DNA from: Methylomonas rapida
GTDB lineage: Bacteria; Pseudomonadota; Gammaproteobacteria; Methylococcales; Methylomonadaceae
Reading direction: 5' to 3'
Assembly: GCF_024360925.2 (NCBI RefSeq)
Contig: NZ_CP113517.1
Span: 4,134,001-4,198,000, forward strand
DNA: 64,000 nucleotides
The position numbers and the translations under genes are program-made. The first letter of the stretch is position 1. Each line of letters opens with the position of its first letter. Under the pieces are notes generated by a model. It was not told the origin of the DNA. It saw nothing but the letters and a program-made list of their open reading frames with translations, and did no database searches. Positions 54,249 through 61,999 of the stretch are shown in pieces.

Positions 54249-54551
54249 CTATAGGTCTTCAGCCAGATTTAAGCGATCGACATTGGAGTAATGCAACGTA
54301 ATAGCGTCTTGCAGTTCTTTAGGAAGTTCTTTGATGTAGATTAGTTGACGATGAATATAAAGAGTCATCACCGATTTAGTTAAAGTGAAGGGTTTAATGC
54401 CACGTTGAGTAGCTTCTTTTTCAAGAAGCATATAATTTGCAGCACTCAAAGCAGTTCGAAAGTTACGTTCCTTGGATAAAGCCGCTTTATTCTCCATCCG
54501 TGGAGGTAAAGAAGCTTCGTCTTCAAGGAATTCATTAAAAGGAATGTTCAT
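54249..54551 (-). CDS. Phage protein of unknown function, 100 aa
   Basis: This small charged protein starts MNIPFNEFLEDEASLPPRM and has a helical middle (FRTALSAANYMLLEKEATQRGIKPFTLTKSVMTLYI). It may be a small DNA-binding regulator; no family is recognised. AGG 7 nt upstream of ATG supports the start. It sits between the hairpin region and the 216-aa gene. Confidence 0.6.
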   Translation of the reverse strand: MNIPFNEFLEDEASLPPRMENKAALSKERNFRTALSAANYMLLEKEATQRGIKPFTLTKSVMTLYIHRQLIYIKELPKELQDAITLHYSNVDRLNLAEDL

Positions 54552-54575
54552 TATTAAACCTATACAAGAAAGGAA

Positions 54576-55226
54576 TTAACATATAGATAACGTTGGAAAA
54601 CCACGAAGACTAAGCGAATCATTAATATCAGAAATAGTCCTGTAACAAGCCCGTGAACCAAGCATCAAATCAGACATCAAAACCGCAAAAAGATCACGTT
54701 GAGAAAACTGATAAAGCTCATCAAATGAATAAATCTTTAAAGAATGTAATCGATAAACAGTTAAAGCCTTAAAAATATAGCCAGAAACAGGAAAACCACT
54801 TAAACCTTCAGGAGCAGAAACTAAAGGATCTGGCTTATTAGGAATGTAATCAGCCGCCCCGTCTTCACGACCTTGAGCAATTTCGCCAGTAGAACAAGGC
54901 AGTGGTGTTATTAATGAATCAAGCCAAGAAGCAGTAATAGACTCAATTTTAGATAAAAATAAATCGATATTATTATCGATAAAACAAAATTGACGCGATC
55001 TGTTGAATACATCAAACAAGGCATTAAAACGAGCTTTAAAAAAAGGAATCGAATTAAAGACCCGAGAAAAAGAAGAAGATAAATCTATAACGATTTCATA
55101 GTTACGTCGTTGATGATTAACATCATTAATAGATAAACCATATGAAATACAAGAAATATGACCTTGTATTTCATAGATGGCATCTTTAAATATCCGTTGT
55201 TGTTCAAACGTTATTTGAGTAGACAT
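54576..55226 (-). CDS. Phage protein of unknown function, 216 aa
   Basis: ATG 55226 (MSTQITFEQQ) has AAGGGGG upstream and is preferred over 55244. The protein looks helical and soluble. It has a stretch ending VFNRSRQFCFIDNNIDLFLSKIES and a C-terminal segment YRTISDINDSLSLRGFPTLS. No catalytic motif is obvious. It follows the Xis-like gene by 10 bp and probably is co-expressed in the early operon. Confidence 0.6.
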   Translation of the reverse strand: MSTQITFEQQRIFKDAIYEIQGHISCISYGLSINDVNHQRRNYEIVIDLSSSFSRVFNSIPFFKARFNALFDVFNRSRQFCFIDNNIDLFLSKIESITASWLDSLITPLPCSTGEIAQGREDGAADYIPNKPDPLVSAPEGLSGFPVSGYIFKALTVYRLHSLKIYSFDELYQFSQRDLFAVLMSDLMLGSRACYRTISDINDSLSLRGFPTLSIC

Positions 55227-55236
55227 ACCCACCCCC

Positions 55237-55455
55237 TTACGCAATAGCCAATTTAGCCATTTCAGTTAATGCAACAACATTAACCATTCTCTTTTTGCCG
55301 ATCTTGATACTTGGCAAATTGCCATTGATGACTTGGCTTTTAACGCTGTCATAAGTCATACCGGCGAGTTCTCCGAACTGGGTCATTGTCATAACAGGAA
55401 CAAAGCTTTGAACCTGTACCGTGATTTGCTTGACTTCTTTTTCGTGCTGTTCCAT
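55237..55455 (-). CDS. Xis-like / MerR-type HTH DNA-binding protein
   Basis: This 72-aa protein has a single winged-helix HTH: MTMTQFGELAGMTYDSVKSQVINGNLPSIKIGKKRMVNVVAL, the 'helix-turn-helix 17' excisionase layout in which a Tyr/Val-rich recognition helix precedes a basic wing. It is the first gene of the minus-strand operon and diverges from the repressor. This mirrors the Xis/repressor pair of Pf prophages, so it probably triggers excision and activates phage genes. Confidence 0.72.
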   Translation of the reverse strand: MEQHEKEVKQITVQVQSFVPVMTMTQFGELAGMTYDSVKSQVINGNLPSIKIGKKRMVNVVALTEMAKLAIA

Positions 55456-55518
55456 TGTTAGCCCCTTAGCCTCATTCGGCTGGTTGTGGGTCGTTGTGGG
55501 TTTTCAATTTTTAGAAAA

Positions 55519-55540
55519 TAGTACTAAGTTATTAGTGCTA
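55519..55540. promoter_or_regulatory. Operator in the Xis / repressor divergent region
   Basis: TAGTACTAA and TTAGTGCTA form a 9-bp inverted repeat with one mismatch and a 4-bp spacer. It sits midway in the 114-bp gap between the divergent genes, where a phage repressor would bind. Confidence 0.55.
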
Positions 55541-55569
55541 GGTCAATATTTTTTAGTAATATTTGCATA

Positions 55570-55836
55570 ATGCTAGGCGAAAGAATAGAAAAACTAAGAA
55601 AATTCAAGAAGTTAAGCAGAAGGAAGTTAGAAGAACTTACCGGAATAACTGACTACACTTGGCAATCAGTAGAGATAGGAAGGCAAAAAGCAAATGAAGA
55701 CCACATAGAAGCACTAGCAAAACTATGGCCAGAATACAAATATTGGCTTGTATTCGGTGAAACAATGGCAGAGAGCGGTCAGATCAGCCCAGAGCTTGAA
55801 GAAATCAGACGAAATCTAAAAACGGGTACACAATAG
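55570..55836 (+). CDS. Cro/CI-type phage repressor
   Basis: This 88-aa protein has an N-terminal HTH of XRE type: LRKFKKLSRRKLEELTGITDYTWQSVEIGRQKANEDHIEAL. A short acidic tail follows with no peptidase domain, so it is not a LexA-type self-cleaving repressor. It probably keeps the prophage silent by binding the operator upstream. No strong ribosome site precedes ATG, suggesting a leaderless or weakly translated message. Confidence 0.8.
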   Translation: MLGERIEKLRKFKKLSRRKLEELTGITDYTWQSVEIGRQKANEDHIEALAKLWPEYKYWLVFGETMAESGQISPELEEIRRNLKTGTQ

Positions 55837-55855
55837 CGGAGAGGGTAAGGGGAAA

Positions 55856-56281
55856 ATGGACAGGTACAGAAAAATAGACTGGAACAACGAAAGAAGAACA
55901 ATAAAAGATAAAAATGAAAAATTCAAAATTCAAGACATACACGAACCGATCAAACCAAGAGAAAAGAGCACACCAAAGAGAAAGGAAAGATACTTTGACG
56001 AGAACAAGCTATTTTTACCGATATTTTTAGCAATCGTAACAGCGGCCGCCGTCATTGGAGGCTTTAAGTTATATTGGGACTATCTTGAGCGCCAAGCATT
56101 AGAAAGAGATTTGAAAATAGCCAGCGAACAATTCAAGAAAGAAATGGAAAACATACAAAGAGAAAGCACGAGGTATATAAAGAAGACATTTCCAAAACAG
56201 CAAAATTCTAAACCGCAAAAACCAGAGCCAGTATGCAAACCGACAAAAATAGACAACGTTTGGCAAATGCACTGCGAATAG
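55856..56281 (+). CDS. Single-pass membrane protein next to the repressor
   Basis: This 141-aa protein has a very basic N-terminus and a membrane helix near 58-74 (LFLPIFLAIVTAAAVIGGF). A charged coiled-coil follows (LERQALERDLKIASEQFKKEMENIQRES), then a Lys/Pro tail with two Cys. No family is recognised. Rightward transcription with the repressor means it would be made in the lysogen, so a superinfection-exclusion or host-conversion role is possible. GGGG lies upstream of ATG. Confidence 0.62.
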   Translation: MDRYRKIDWNNERRTIKDKNEKFKIQDIHEPIKPREKSTPKRKERYFDENKLFLPIFLAIVTAAAVIGGFKLYWDYLERQALERDLKIASEQFKKEMENIQRESTRYIKKTFPKQQNSKPQKPEPVCKPTKIDNVWQMHCE

Positions 56282-56316
56282 ATAGCTTTCCTTTTTCTTT
56301 CCATCCAGACACACCA

Positions 56317-56382
56317 CAACAACACATAAAGACCTTTTTAATTTAAGAAATTGCTTTAATTTCAGGTCTTTATGTGTTGTTG
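56317..56382. terminator. Strong 19-bp hairpin at the right end of the prophage
   Basis: CAACAACACATAAAGACCT (56317-56335) and its exact reverse complement (56364-56382) flank a 28-nt AT-rich loop. No T run follows. It lies between the last rightward prophage gene and attR, so it may end transcription or serve as an integrase or Xis binding structure. Confidence 0.55.
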
Positions 56383-56399
56383 CGTATTATAGCAACGGT

Positions 56400-56450
56400 C
56401 TTTTAATGCGATGGTCGTGCGTTCGAATCGCACACGACCCACCATCAATT
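56400..56450. repeat. attR: second copy of the 51-bp att repeat
   Basis: This copy is identical to 46726-46776. It contains the anticodon loop through CCA of tRNA-Lys but lacks the 5' half, so it is not a tRNA gene. It is the right end of the inovirus and the left end of the next element. Confidence 0.93.
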
Positions 56451-56463
56451 CGATATACGAATC

Positions 56464-56497
56464 AAGCAGTTAGCTTTCACGGGCGACTGCTTTTTTT
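56464..56497 (+). terminator. Terminator beyond attR
   Basis: AAGCAGT and ACTGCTT form a 7-bp stem with a 15-nt loop, followed by a T run (to 56497). It presumably ended the tRNA-Lys transcript before the inovirus inserted. Confidence 0.75.
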
Positions 56498-56532
56498 GTG
56501 CCTGTCATTTTTCATTTCCGATTTTTTGACGA

Positions 56533-57594
56533 TTAAGCCGCCCGAATCAATGTCAGCTCGGGTTGTTGCTTGCCGTCGCAAAGCAATTCAACACACTCAA
56601 TGAGACGAGCAATTTCCGCCTTACTGTAATGCGTCGTGATATGCCCCGCGTGATGACCCAACAAGTCCTGACGATCTTCAAGGCTCACACCGGCAGCGCG
56701 TAACCGCATGCCAAACGTATGCCTCAAATCATGCACCCGTACATCAGCCAGATTAACCGCTTCACGGGCTTTTCGCCAAGCTCTGTTGTTCATCCTTTCT
56801 AATCGGTTGCCTTTCAGGTGAAATACGTACTCTGATTGACCCCGATAACGATCCACAATCGATCGTGCTACAGCATTCAGTGGCACGATACGTTCATGGC
56901 TATTTTTTGCACGCTCTTCCGTGACGATAAATACTGATTCATCAGTCCCGGAAATCTTAGCTTCGTGCTCCCATTTGAGACCACAGATTTCCTGATCTCT
57001 CAAACCGGTATGCAGCGCGAATAACACCATATCCGCCAAATACGGCGGCATGCTCTTAATCAGTCTTTCTTGCTCTGCAACCGATATAGGACGAGGCTTT
57101 CGCTTTGCTCCCTGTATGCTTGGTAACAGCGGCGCAGTGTCAAGCCAGGGTCGGCCCTGTTCGTCACGCCACATGGCTACGCAGAGATTGAATACTCTGC
57201 GTAGCACCGCCATATCCCGCTTCAAGGTTCCTGCCGAAATTCCGTTTGCTTTTCTGTCTCGAATATACCGATCCAAAGACGCAGAATGGATTTTCTTTAA
57301 AGCCAGGTCACCAATATAGGGCATCACCGCCCTTAAAGTATCAATATCCCGGTCTAAAGACCGTTTGTGTTCATTCTCCTCAGTGAAGCGAGCGGCCGCT
57401 TCATCAAAGATTCGATCTCGACGTTCACCATAAACCACTACGCTCCGGATCTCTTGTATCCGCTTTGCTAAGTAGCGTTCAGCGGCTTCGAGTTCCGTTT
57501 CTCCAGTGCTTTCGCGAAGCTTGATGCCCGCAACGGTTTTGTCGATGTGCCAGATTTGGCCTTTCTTTCTAAGGCCGGGGGTTGATTTTGCCAT
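56533..57594 (-). CDS. int: Tyrosine-type integrase of the second element
   Basis: This 353-aa recombinase has Arg in HTGLRDQEICGLKW, HDLRHTFGMRLR (HxxR), LLGHHAGHITTHYSK (His and Tyr nucleophile) and an N-terminal AP2-like arm-binding part (GQIWHIDKTVAGIKLRESTG). It shares little sequence with the prophage integrase but sits at the same tRNA att site in the same orientation. GGAGGA 7 nt before ATG 57594 fixes the start, which lies inside the preceding gene. Confidence 0.95.
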   Translation of the reverse strand: MAKSTPGLRKKGQIWHIDKTVAGIKLRESTGETELEAAERYLAKRIQEIRSVVVYGERRDRIFDEAAARFTEENEHKRSLDRDIDTLRAVMPYIGDLALKKIHSASLDRYIRDRKANGISAGTLKRDMAVLRRVFNLCVAMWRDEQGRPWLDTAPLLPSIQGAKRKPRPISVAEQERLIKSMPPYLADMVLFALHTGLRDQEICGLKWEHEAKISGTDESVFIVTEERAKNSHERIVPLNAVARSIVDRYRGQSEYVFHLKGNRLERMNNRAWRKAREAVNLADVRVHDLRHTFGMRLRAAGVSLEDRQDLLGHHAGHITTHYSKAEIARLIECVELLCDGKQQPELTLIRAA

Positions 57595-57797
57595 GTTAAT
57601 TCCTCCATTGGCTTACCCGGCTCTCCGTTCGCAGCTTTGAATGTATCAGCCCATGCATCTAAGTCAAGTCGATCATAAAAAACAGCTCTACCAACTCTGA
57701 TTTCAGTTAAGTATGGTCGAACCAATTTATTGAAAACTGGTTCGCTCATACTTAGATATTTGTGTGCGTTCTTTTGTCGAAAAAACCTTGACTGCAT
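57468..57797 (-). CDS. AlpA/excisionase-like DNA-binding protein overlapping the integrase
   Basis: This protein of about 109 aa starts MQSRFFRQKNAHKYLSMSEP. The HTH-like stretch AHKYLSMSEPVFNKLVRPYLTEIRVGRAVFYDRLDLDAWAD matches the fold of AlpA/excisionase proteins. The last 42 codons (127 bp) overlap the integrase in another frame. GAGGAAGAG before ATG 57797 supports the start. It likely couples integrase expression or directs excision. Confidence 0.7.
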   Translation of the reverse strand: MQSRFFRQKNAHKYLSMSEPVFNKLVRPYLTEIRVGRAVFYDRLDLDAWADTFKAANGEPGKPMEELTWQNQPPALERKAKSGTSTKPLRASSFAKALEKRNSKPLNAT

Positions 57798-58113
57798 CTC
57801 TTCCTCATGCCGCATAACTCGGATCTCCGGTTCATTGTTGATTAAGAGCCTACAGGTTAAATCAGCAAAAAAATGGATATTTGGAACATGCCTTATTTGT
57901 TTCAAAGAGGCACTGTGGATGGACACTTGAAAGAAGCAGGCACTACGATTGGGTGCCGCGAGCTATATTGAGGATTTTAGCAGCAACTACTTGAACATCT
58001 GAACGCGGGCATTCCAGTAGAGTTACTGCCTTGGCCTATTAGAAATAGTTTTATCTGATGAATAGCCGCAAGCCTAAGCCCTCGGTCACTGAGTTATATC
58101 TTGCTTCTTTATC
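57798..58113. other. Gap between the AlpA-like and 641-aa genes
   Basis: No gene, RNA or clear repeat is seen in these 316 bp. It should hold the promoter of the AlpA-like gene and integrase (minus strand) and the end of the 641-aa gene. Confidence 0.3.
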
Positions 58114-60039
58114 TTACGGATTGCGCCACAGGTTTGATAATCCAGGAATATTAACGAAACGTTCAAATGTATTAAATGTATCTATGAAATATTCAATAAA
58201 GCCGTTTATATACTCAATGCTGTACAGCTCCATTTTTTCAATAACTTCTTTCCGAAATTCAGCTTTTCTCTTCTTTAGTTGTAATGCATCATTAACTATT
58301 ATTTGTACTAGACGATGGTCTTCAATGATGGAAACGACTAAATCATGTCGAATGGTTAAAAACTTATACAAACTATCTGGCATACAATACAATAATGCAC
58401 TCAAACTCTTTTCTTTTTTGATATAACTTTCGTTTATTTTTGACAGCCAATTATAAACATTAATTTGATTATTAGTCCCGCCTTTAATCCGATTAGTATA
58501 TTCTTTATTGATTTTTGTTCTTGATCGAAGCTTATTATTTTTAATATATCCATTCAGAAGTAGCGCAGCGGAGGCTCCAATATAAGGATAACGAAACATT
58601 TTACGTTTAAATTCATATCGTTCGTCAGGTGTTGCTTCAAGATTATAAAATCTTACGTACATTTCAATCACTATCGTTGCGCATTCAAGCAAATCGTCCG
58701 GAATTTCATTTTTCTTTATATCAAACATTCCTTGTAGTACATTAATAATTTCAGAAGTAGAGTTAACTAGCTTCATCAAATAAATTCTATCCGGAATTTC
58801 ATTGCTCAAATCCGGATACATGTCTAGAAAAAAATCATAATCTTGTTTGGCTCTATTTAGAGATGAATGTTTTATTAACGTCAGCATGAGATTATCTTTT
58901 TCGATTAAGCCAAACTGAGCACTAAATCGCTTTAAATGCTCATCAACATACTTTTGCACATCTAAATAGGTTTGGTCTAAGGAAGTAGACCAATCTCTAT
59001 TATGAACACTTGTCCATCTTTCCCAGCACAGATTAAATAGTTTTTGTAGATAATCATCGAATCTTGCGAGTTGTTGATCAAAGTTGGTTGCACATTCATT
59101 TTTTGATAGCAGCAGGTGGTTTAAATCAGGGCGTTCATTCAAAACCGACTGTATTAATTCCTGGTAATAAAACCGTAGGATGGCGTCATTGAGACGTTTG
59201 TTATCGTTTGTATGAATCGACTCTTGATCTTGGAATCCATCAAACTCGGTTGCCACAGGGTTATTGGACATTGAAGGAAACTTCGTGTCATTCAGCATGA
59301 GTTCATGCCAACCGTTTTTAGCGATAGACAAGAAACTAAACAAACTCAATACCTTAAAATAATTAGACTTCTCATTATCAAAAAAGTATTTTTCGAGTTC
59401 GTTTCCTATGATTTTAGCTACCGTTTTTCTGTGAAAAAAAGGTTTGTCTTTAATGTCAAATACGGATAAAAAATAGTTCAGTAATTTTTTTCGCGACAAA
59501 TTAATTTCGTCAATTGCTTTAGGACAAGAAAGCTCATTACGAGATTTAGGAAAAATATCAGCTTTATTTAAAAGTATTTTATGTATCTCATACTGGGTAT
59601 AACAAAGTCCAACGTACCATGAAAGTAACATTCTAAAATCATTTGTCGTTTTTAGTCTTAGCAACAAAACATTATTATTTATTGGCCGTATAGACGAGAG
59701 TTTTCCTAAAAATGGTCCAGAAAATTGACAATGAAAAGTTGTATTACTTCCTTCGGCGTACTTTTTTTCTACCCAAGCTTCATTGTCAAAAAAATCAAAA
59801 TACGAAAATTTATGTATCGATAATTGGTTGACGTAGACCAAAACTCCTTCTTCATTCTCTAGCTGTACAAGCGCAATATGACGCACTTGATCTTTATGAA
59901 CTGAGTCGTAAGAAAATTCATATGCACAGAACGTATTAGCGCACATGTCGGCCGACTTAGAATTTTCGGCAACTATTCGCTTGGCATTATTTATTTTATT
60001 TAAAATCGACTCAGCACTATCGATAGTTAATAATCCCAT
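58114..60039 (-). CDS. Orphan 641-aa protein, unknown function
   Basis: This long, strongly AT-rich gene stands alone with gaps of about 300-400 bp on both sides. The protein is soluble and mostly helical. It contains no membrane segment, Walker motif, HTH or nuclease signature that I can recognise. The N-terminus (MGLLTIDSAESILNKI) and a KKRKAEFRKEVIEKME region near the C-terminus suggest coiled parts. Its place beside an integrase, isolated and compositionally foreign, is typical of cargo such as a single-gene defence system, but that is only inference. Confidence 0.65.
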   Translation of the reverse strand: MGLLTIDSAESILNKINNAKRIVAENSKSADMCANTFCAYEFSYDSVHKDQVRHIALVQLENEEGVLVYVNQLSIHKFSYFDFFDNEAWVEKKYAEGSNTTFHCQFSGPFLGKLSSIRPINNNVLLLRLKTTNDFRMLLSWYVGLCYTQYEIHKILLNKADIFPKSRNELSCPKAIDEINLSRKKLLNYFLSVFDIKDKPFFHRKTVAKIIGNELEKYFFDNEKSNYFKVLSLFSFLSIAKNGWHELMLNDTKFPSMSNNPVATEFDGFQDQESIHTNDNKRLNDAILRFYYQELIQSVLNERPDLNHLLLSKNECATNFDQQLARFDDYLQKLFNLCWERWTSVHNRDWSTSLDQTYLDVQKYVDEHLKRFSAQFGLIEKDNLMLTLIKHSSLNRAKQDYDFFLDMYPDLSNEIPDRIYLMKLVNSTSEIINVLQGMFDIKKNEIPDDLLECATIVIEMYVRFYNLEATPDERYEFKRKMFRYPYIGASAALLLNGYIKNNKLRSRTKINKEYTNRIKGGTNNQINVYNWLSKINESYIKKEKSLSALLYCMPDSLYKFLTIRHDLVVSIIEDHRLVQIIVNDALQLKKRKAEFRKEVIEKMELYSIEYINGFIEYFIDTFNTFERFVNIPGLSNLWRNP

Positions 60040-60422
60040 CTACTTTCCCTCTTTACCTGAATGCATTTTCTTCGCACACGTTCGCAGGAATAAAGTCATT
60101 AGAGTGACTGAAACCCTAGACTAAAATCTTTGGTGATTGTAACTTCAGAAATATATTGTGCGCTAATGTGGAAGATAAAAATTTGTCATCCCGCTTTTAA
60201 AAAATCCCAGTCACATATACCTACCCTGAGCTTACTTAATCCGTACTAGACATCACGCCTAATCGCGGATGAGTACGCTTGCTTTTCAATTGTCTTTTAA
60301 CGCGTGACGCCTGGCGTAGACGTTAGTCTTTGTTCTGCCGGATTGTAATCCTGGATGTTTGATGCACTATGGCGTGTGGAAATCCAAGATTGCATCCGGC
60401 ATTTTCTTAAGGAGTATCAATA
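60040..60422. other. Gap between the 641-aa and zinc-ribbon genes
   Basis: These 383 bp lie between divergent genes and hold promoters for both. AAGGAG ahead of 60423 is the ribosome site of the next gene. No RNA gene or repeat was recognised. Confidence 0.35.
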
Positions 60423-60782
60423 ATGAGTATGCAATGTCCCATTTGTCGTTCCCATCAGGTCATCAGCTTGGATCGAGGCAAAAAAATCGGTGGCGTGATC
60501 GGTACGGTGGGCGGTGCCGCGAGCGGTGTGGCTGGTGCCATGACCGGTGCGGCTACCGGCGCGGAAGTCGGTTTAACCGTCGGTCTGATAGCCGGGCCAG
60601 TTGGTAGCACCATGGGCAGTGTTGCAGGGGCGATTTTCGGTGCACTGATTGGTGCGGCCACGGGTGGCGTCACTGGGGCCAAGCTGGGCGAAGTCATCGA
60701 TCAGCGTGTGCTGGATAACTACGTCTGCCAAGACTGCGGCTTGTCTTTTAGCCACTATGCCAGACTAGATCAGACTATTTAG
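60423..60782 (+). CDS. Zinc-ribbon protein with a glycine-zipper core
   Basis: This 119-aa protein starts MSMQCPICRSHQV (CPxC) and ends with VCQDCGLSFSHYARL (CxxC), which together could form one zinc ribbon. Between them are about 65 residues of Gly/Ala zipper repeats (GVIGTVGGAASGVAGAMTG and similar) that can pack as membrane-inserting helices. This unusual mix suggests a DNA-linked or membrane-linked element protein. AAGGAG precedes ATG. Confidence 0.7.
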   Translation: MSMQCPICRSHQVISLDRGKKIGGVIGTVGGAASGVAGAMTGAATGAEVGLTVGLIAGPVGSTMGSVAGAIFGALIGAATGGVTGAKLGEVIDQRVLDNYVCQDCGLSFSHYARLDQTI

Positions 60783-60880
60783 TTTTTGTGTGTTCATCGT
60801 TTCAACAACCGCGCAAAGGTATCAGCTATCAGCTATCTCGCTGGCTGTTTCCCTGTTTAACTTATCTTTAGGAGTCATTT

Positions 60881-61849
60881 ATGGCACATTTACTCGAACA
60901 AATGGCCTATGTTGGCCAAACGCCCTGGCATGGCCTGGGCAATCCACTCGCCCCCAAACAGCCCATAGAAGTCTGGGCCAAACAAGCCGGGATGGATTGG
61001 CAGATCCAGGAATCCGAGGTTCGCTTCATGGCCGATCAGGTCGGTCACCTAGGGACAATTCATACCTTTGCGGACCAAAAGGTGTTGTACCGTTCAGACA
61101 CCAAGCAGGCTTTGTCGGTGGTTTCCCAACGCTATCAAGTCGTGCAACCGCGCGAGGTATTGGAGTTTTATCGCGATCTGACCGAGATTGCCGGCTATGA
61201 ACTGGAAACCGCCGGTGTCTTGAAAGGCGGCAAAAAGTTCTGGGCCTTGGCGAAAACCGGTCAATCGACGTCGCTAAAGGGCAACGATCTGGTCAATGGC
61301 TATCTGCTATTGGCCTCCTCCTGCGACGGCACGTTAGCAACCACGGCAACGCCCACCACGATCCGGGTGGTCTGCAATAACACCCTGACCATTGCCGTCA
61401 ACGGCGCCACCCAAGCCATCAAGGTGCCGCATAGCACCCGTTTTGATGCGCAGGCGGTCAAGCAACAGCTCGGTGTGGCGGTATCGCAGTGGGATGCCTT
61501 CATGTACCGCATGCGCATGTTGTCGGAACGCAAGGTGAAATCGCATGAGGCGATGAACTACTTTCTGCGGGTACTGTGCGACGTGCAGCCAGCCAATGGT
61601 GAACCGGTAGCATTGAGCAACGAACGCGCCTTGAAGAAAGTGCAGAGCCTGTATGACGGCCAAGGCCGGGGGGCTGAACTTGATTCGGCGAAAGGCACGG
61701 CCTGGGGACTGCTGAACGCTGTCACCGAGTATGTCGATCACGAGAAGCGAGCCCGCAGTACCGAGAGTCGGATGGATTCGGCCTGGTTTGGGCAAGGTGC
61801 GACTATCAAACAGCGAGCCTTGGATGCCGCACTGCAACTCGCGGCTTAA
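60881..61849 (+). CDS. DUF932 phage/plasmid-like protein
   Basis: This 322-aa protein of the DUF932 / phage-plasmid-like family (TIGR03299 type) shows WHGLGNPLAPKQPIEVWAKQAG and the diagnostic TIRVVCNNTLTIA. Its function is not known; such genes are common beside recombination genes on ICEs and plasmids. AGGAG lies 8 nt upstream of the start. A terminator-like hairpin follows. Confidence 0.85.
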   Translation: MAHLLEQMAYVGQTPWHGLGNPLAPKQPIEVWAKQAGMDWQIQESEVRFMADQVGHLGTIHTFADQKVLYRSDTKQALSVVSQRYQVVQPREVLEFYRDLTEIAGYELETAGVLKGGKKFWALAKTGQSTSLKGNDLVNGYLLLASSCDGTLATTATPTTIRVVCNNTLTIAVNGATQAIKVPHSTRFDAQAVKQQLGVAVSQWDAFMYRMRMLSERKVKSHEAMNYFLRVLCDVQPANGEPVALSNERALKKVQSLYDGQGRGAELDSAKGTAWGLLNAVTEYVDHEKRARSTESRMDSAWFGQGATIKQRALDAALQLAA

Positions 61850-61908
61850 ACCGGTCATGCCGAGTTTATCTACAACACCCCTTTACTAGCACAACGACAC
61901 AACACCAC

Positions 61909-61947
61909 AAAACGCCTGGTCAGCTTTGGGCTGACCGGGCGTTTTTG
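61909..61947 (+). terminator. Rho-independent terminator after the DUF932 gene
   Basis: ACGCC-T-GGTCAGC pairs with GCTGACC-G-GGCGT around a TTTGG loop and runs into TTTTT. It lies 60 bp past the stop. Confidence 0.8.
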
Positions 61948-61999
61948 TGTCTGGGGTTTCCTTAATCCCATTTCACTTTATGAATCTCAGGAGGTCATG

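Larger units (their letters stand above)
46777..56450 (-). mobile_element. Integrated filamentous phage (inovirus) prophage
   Basis: This element of about 9.7 kb lies between two 51-bp att copies. Most genes read on the minus strand in filamentous phage order: regulators, ssDNA-binding protein, small membrane proteins, pVIII, pIII (TspB-like), pVI (DUF2523), pI (Zot), Rep, integrase. Only a Cro/CI-type repressor and a short membrane protein read plus. It is visibly AT-richer than the flanking core genome. Every expected module is present and every frame is open, so it could be a functional phage. Confidence 0.92.

Noticed and set aside
56400..56450. tRNA-Lys-like sequence at the right prophage end
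   Set aside because: Only the 3' half from the anticodon loop is present; it is an att copy, not a second tRNA gene.
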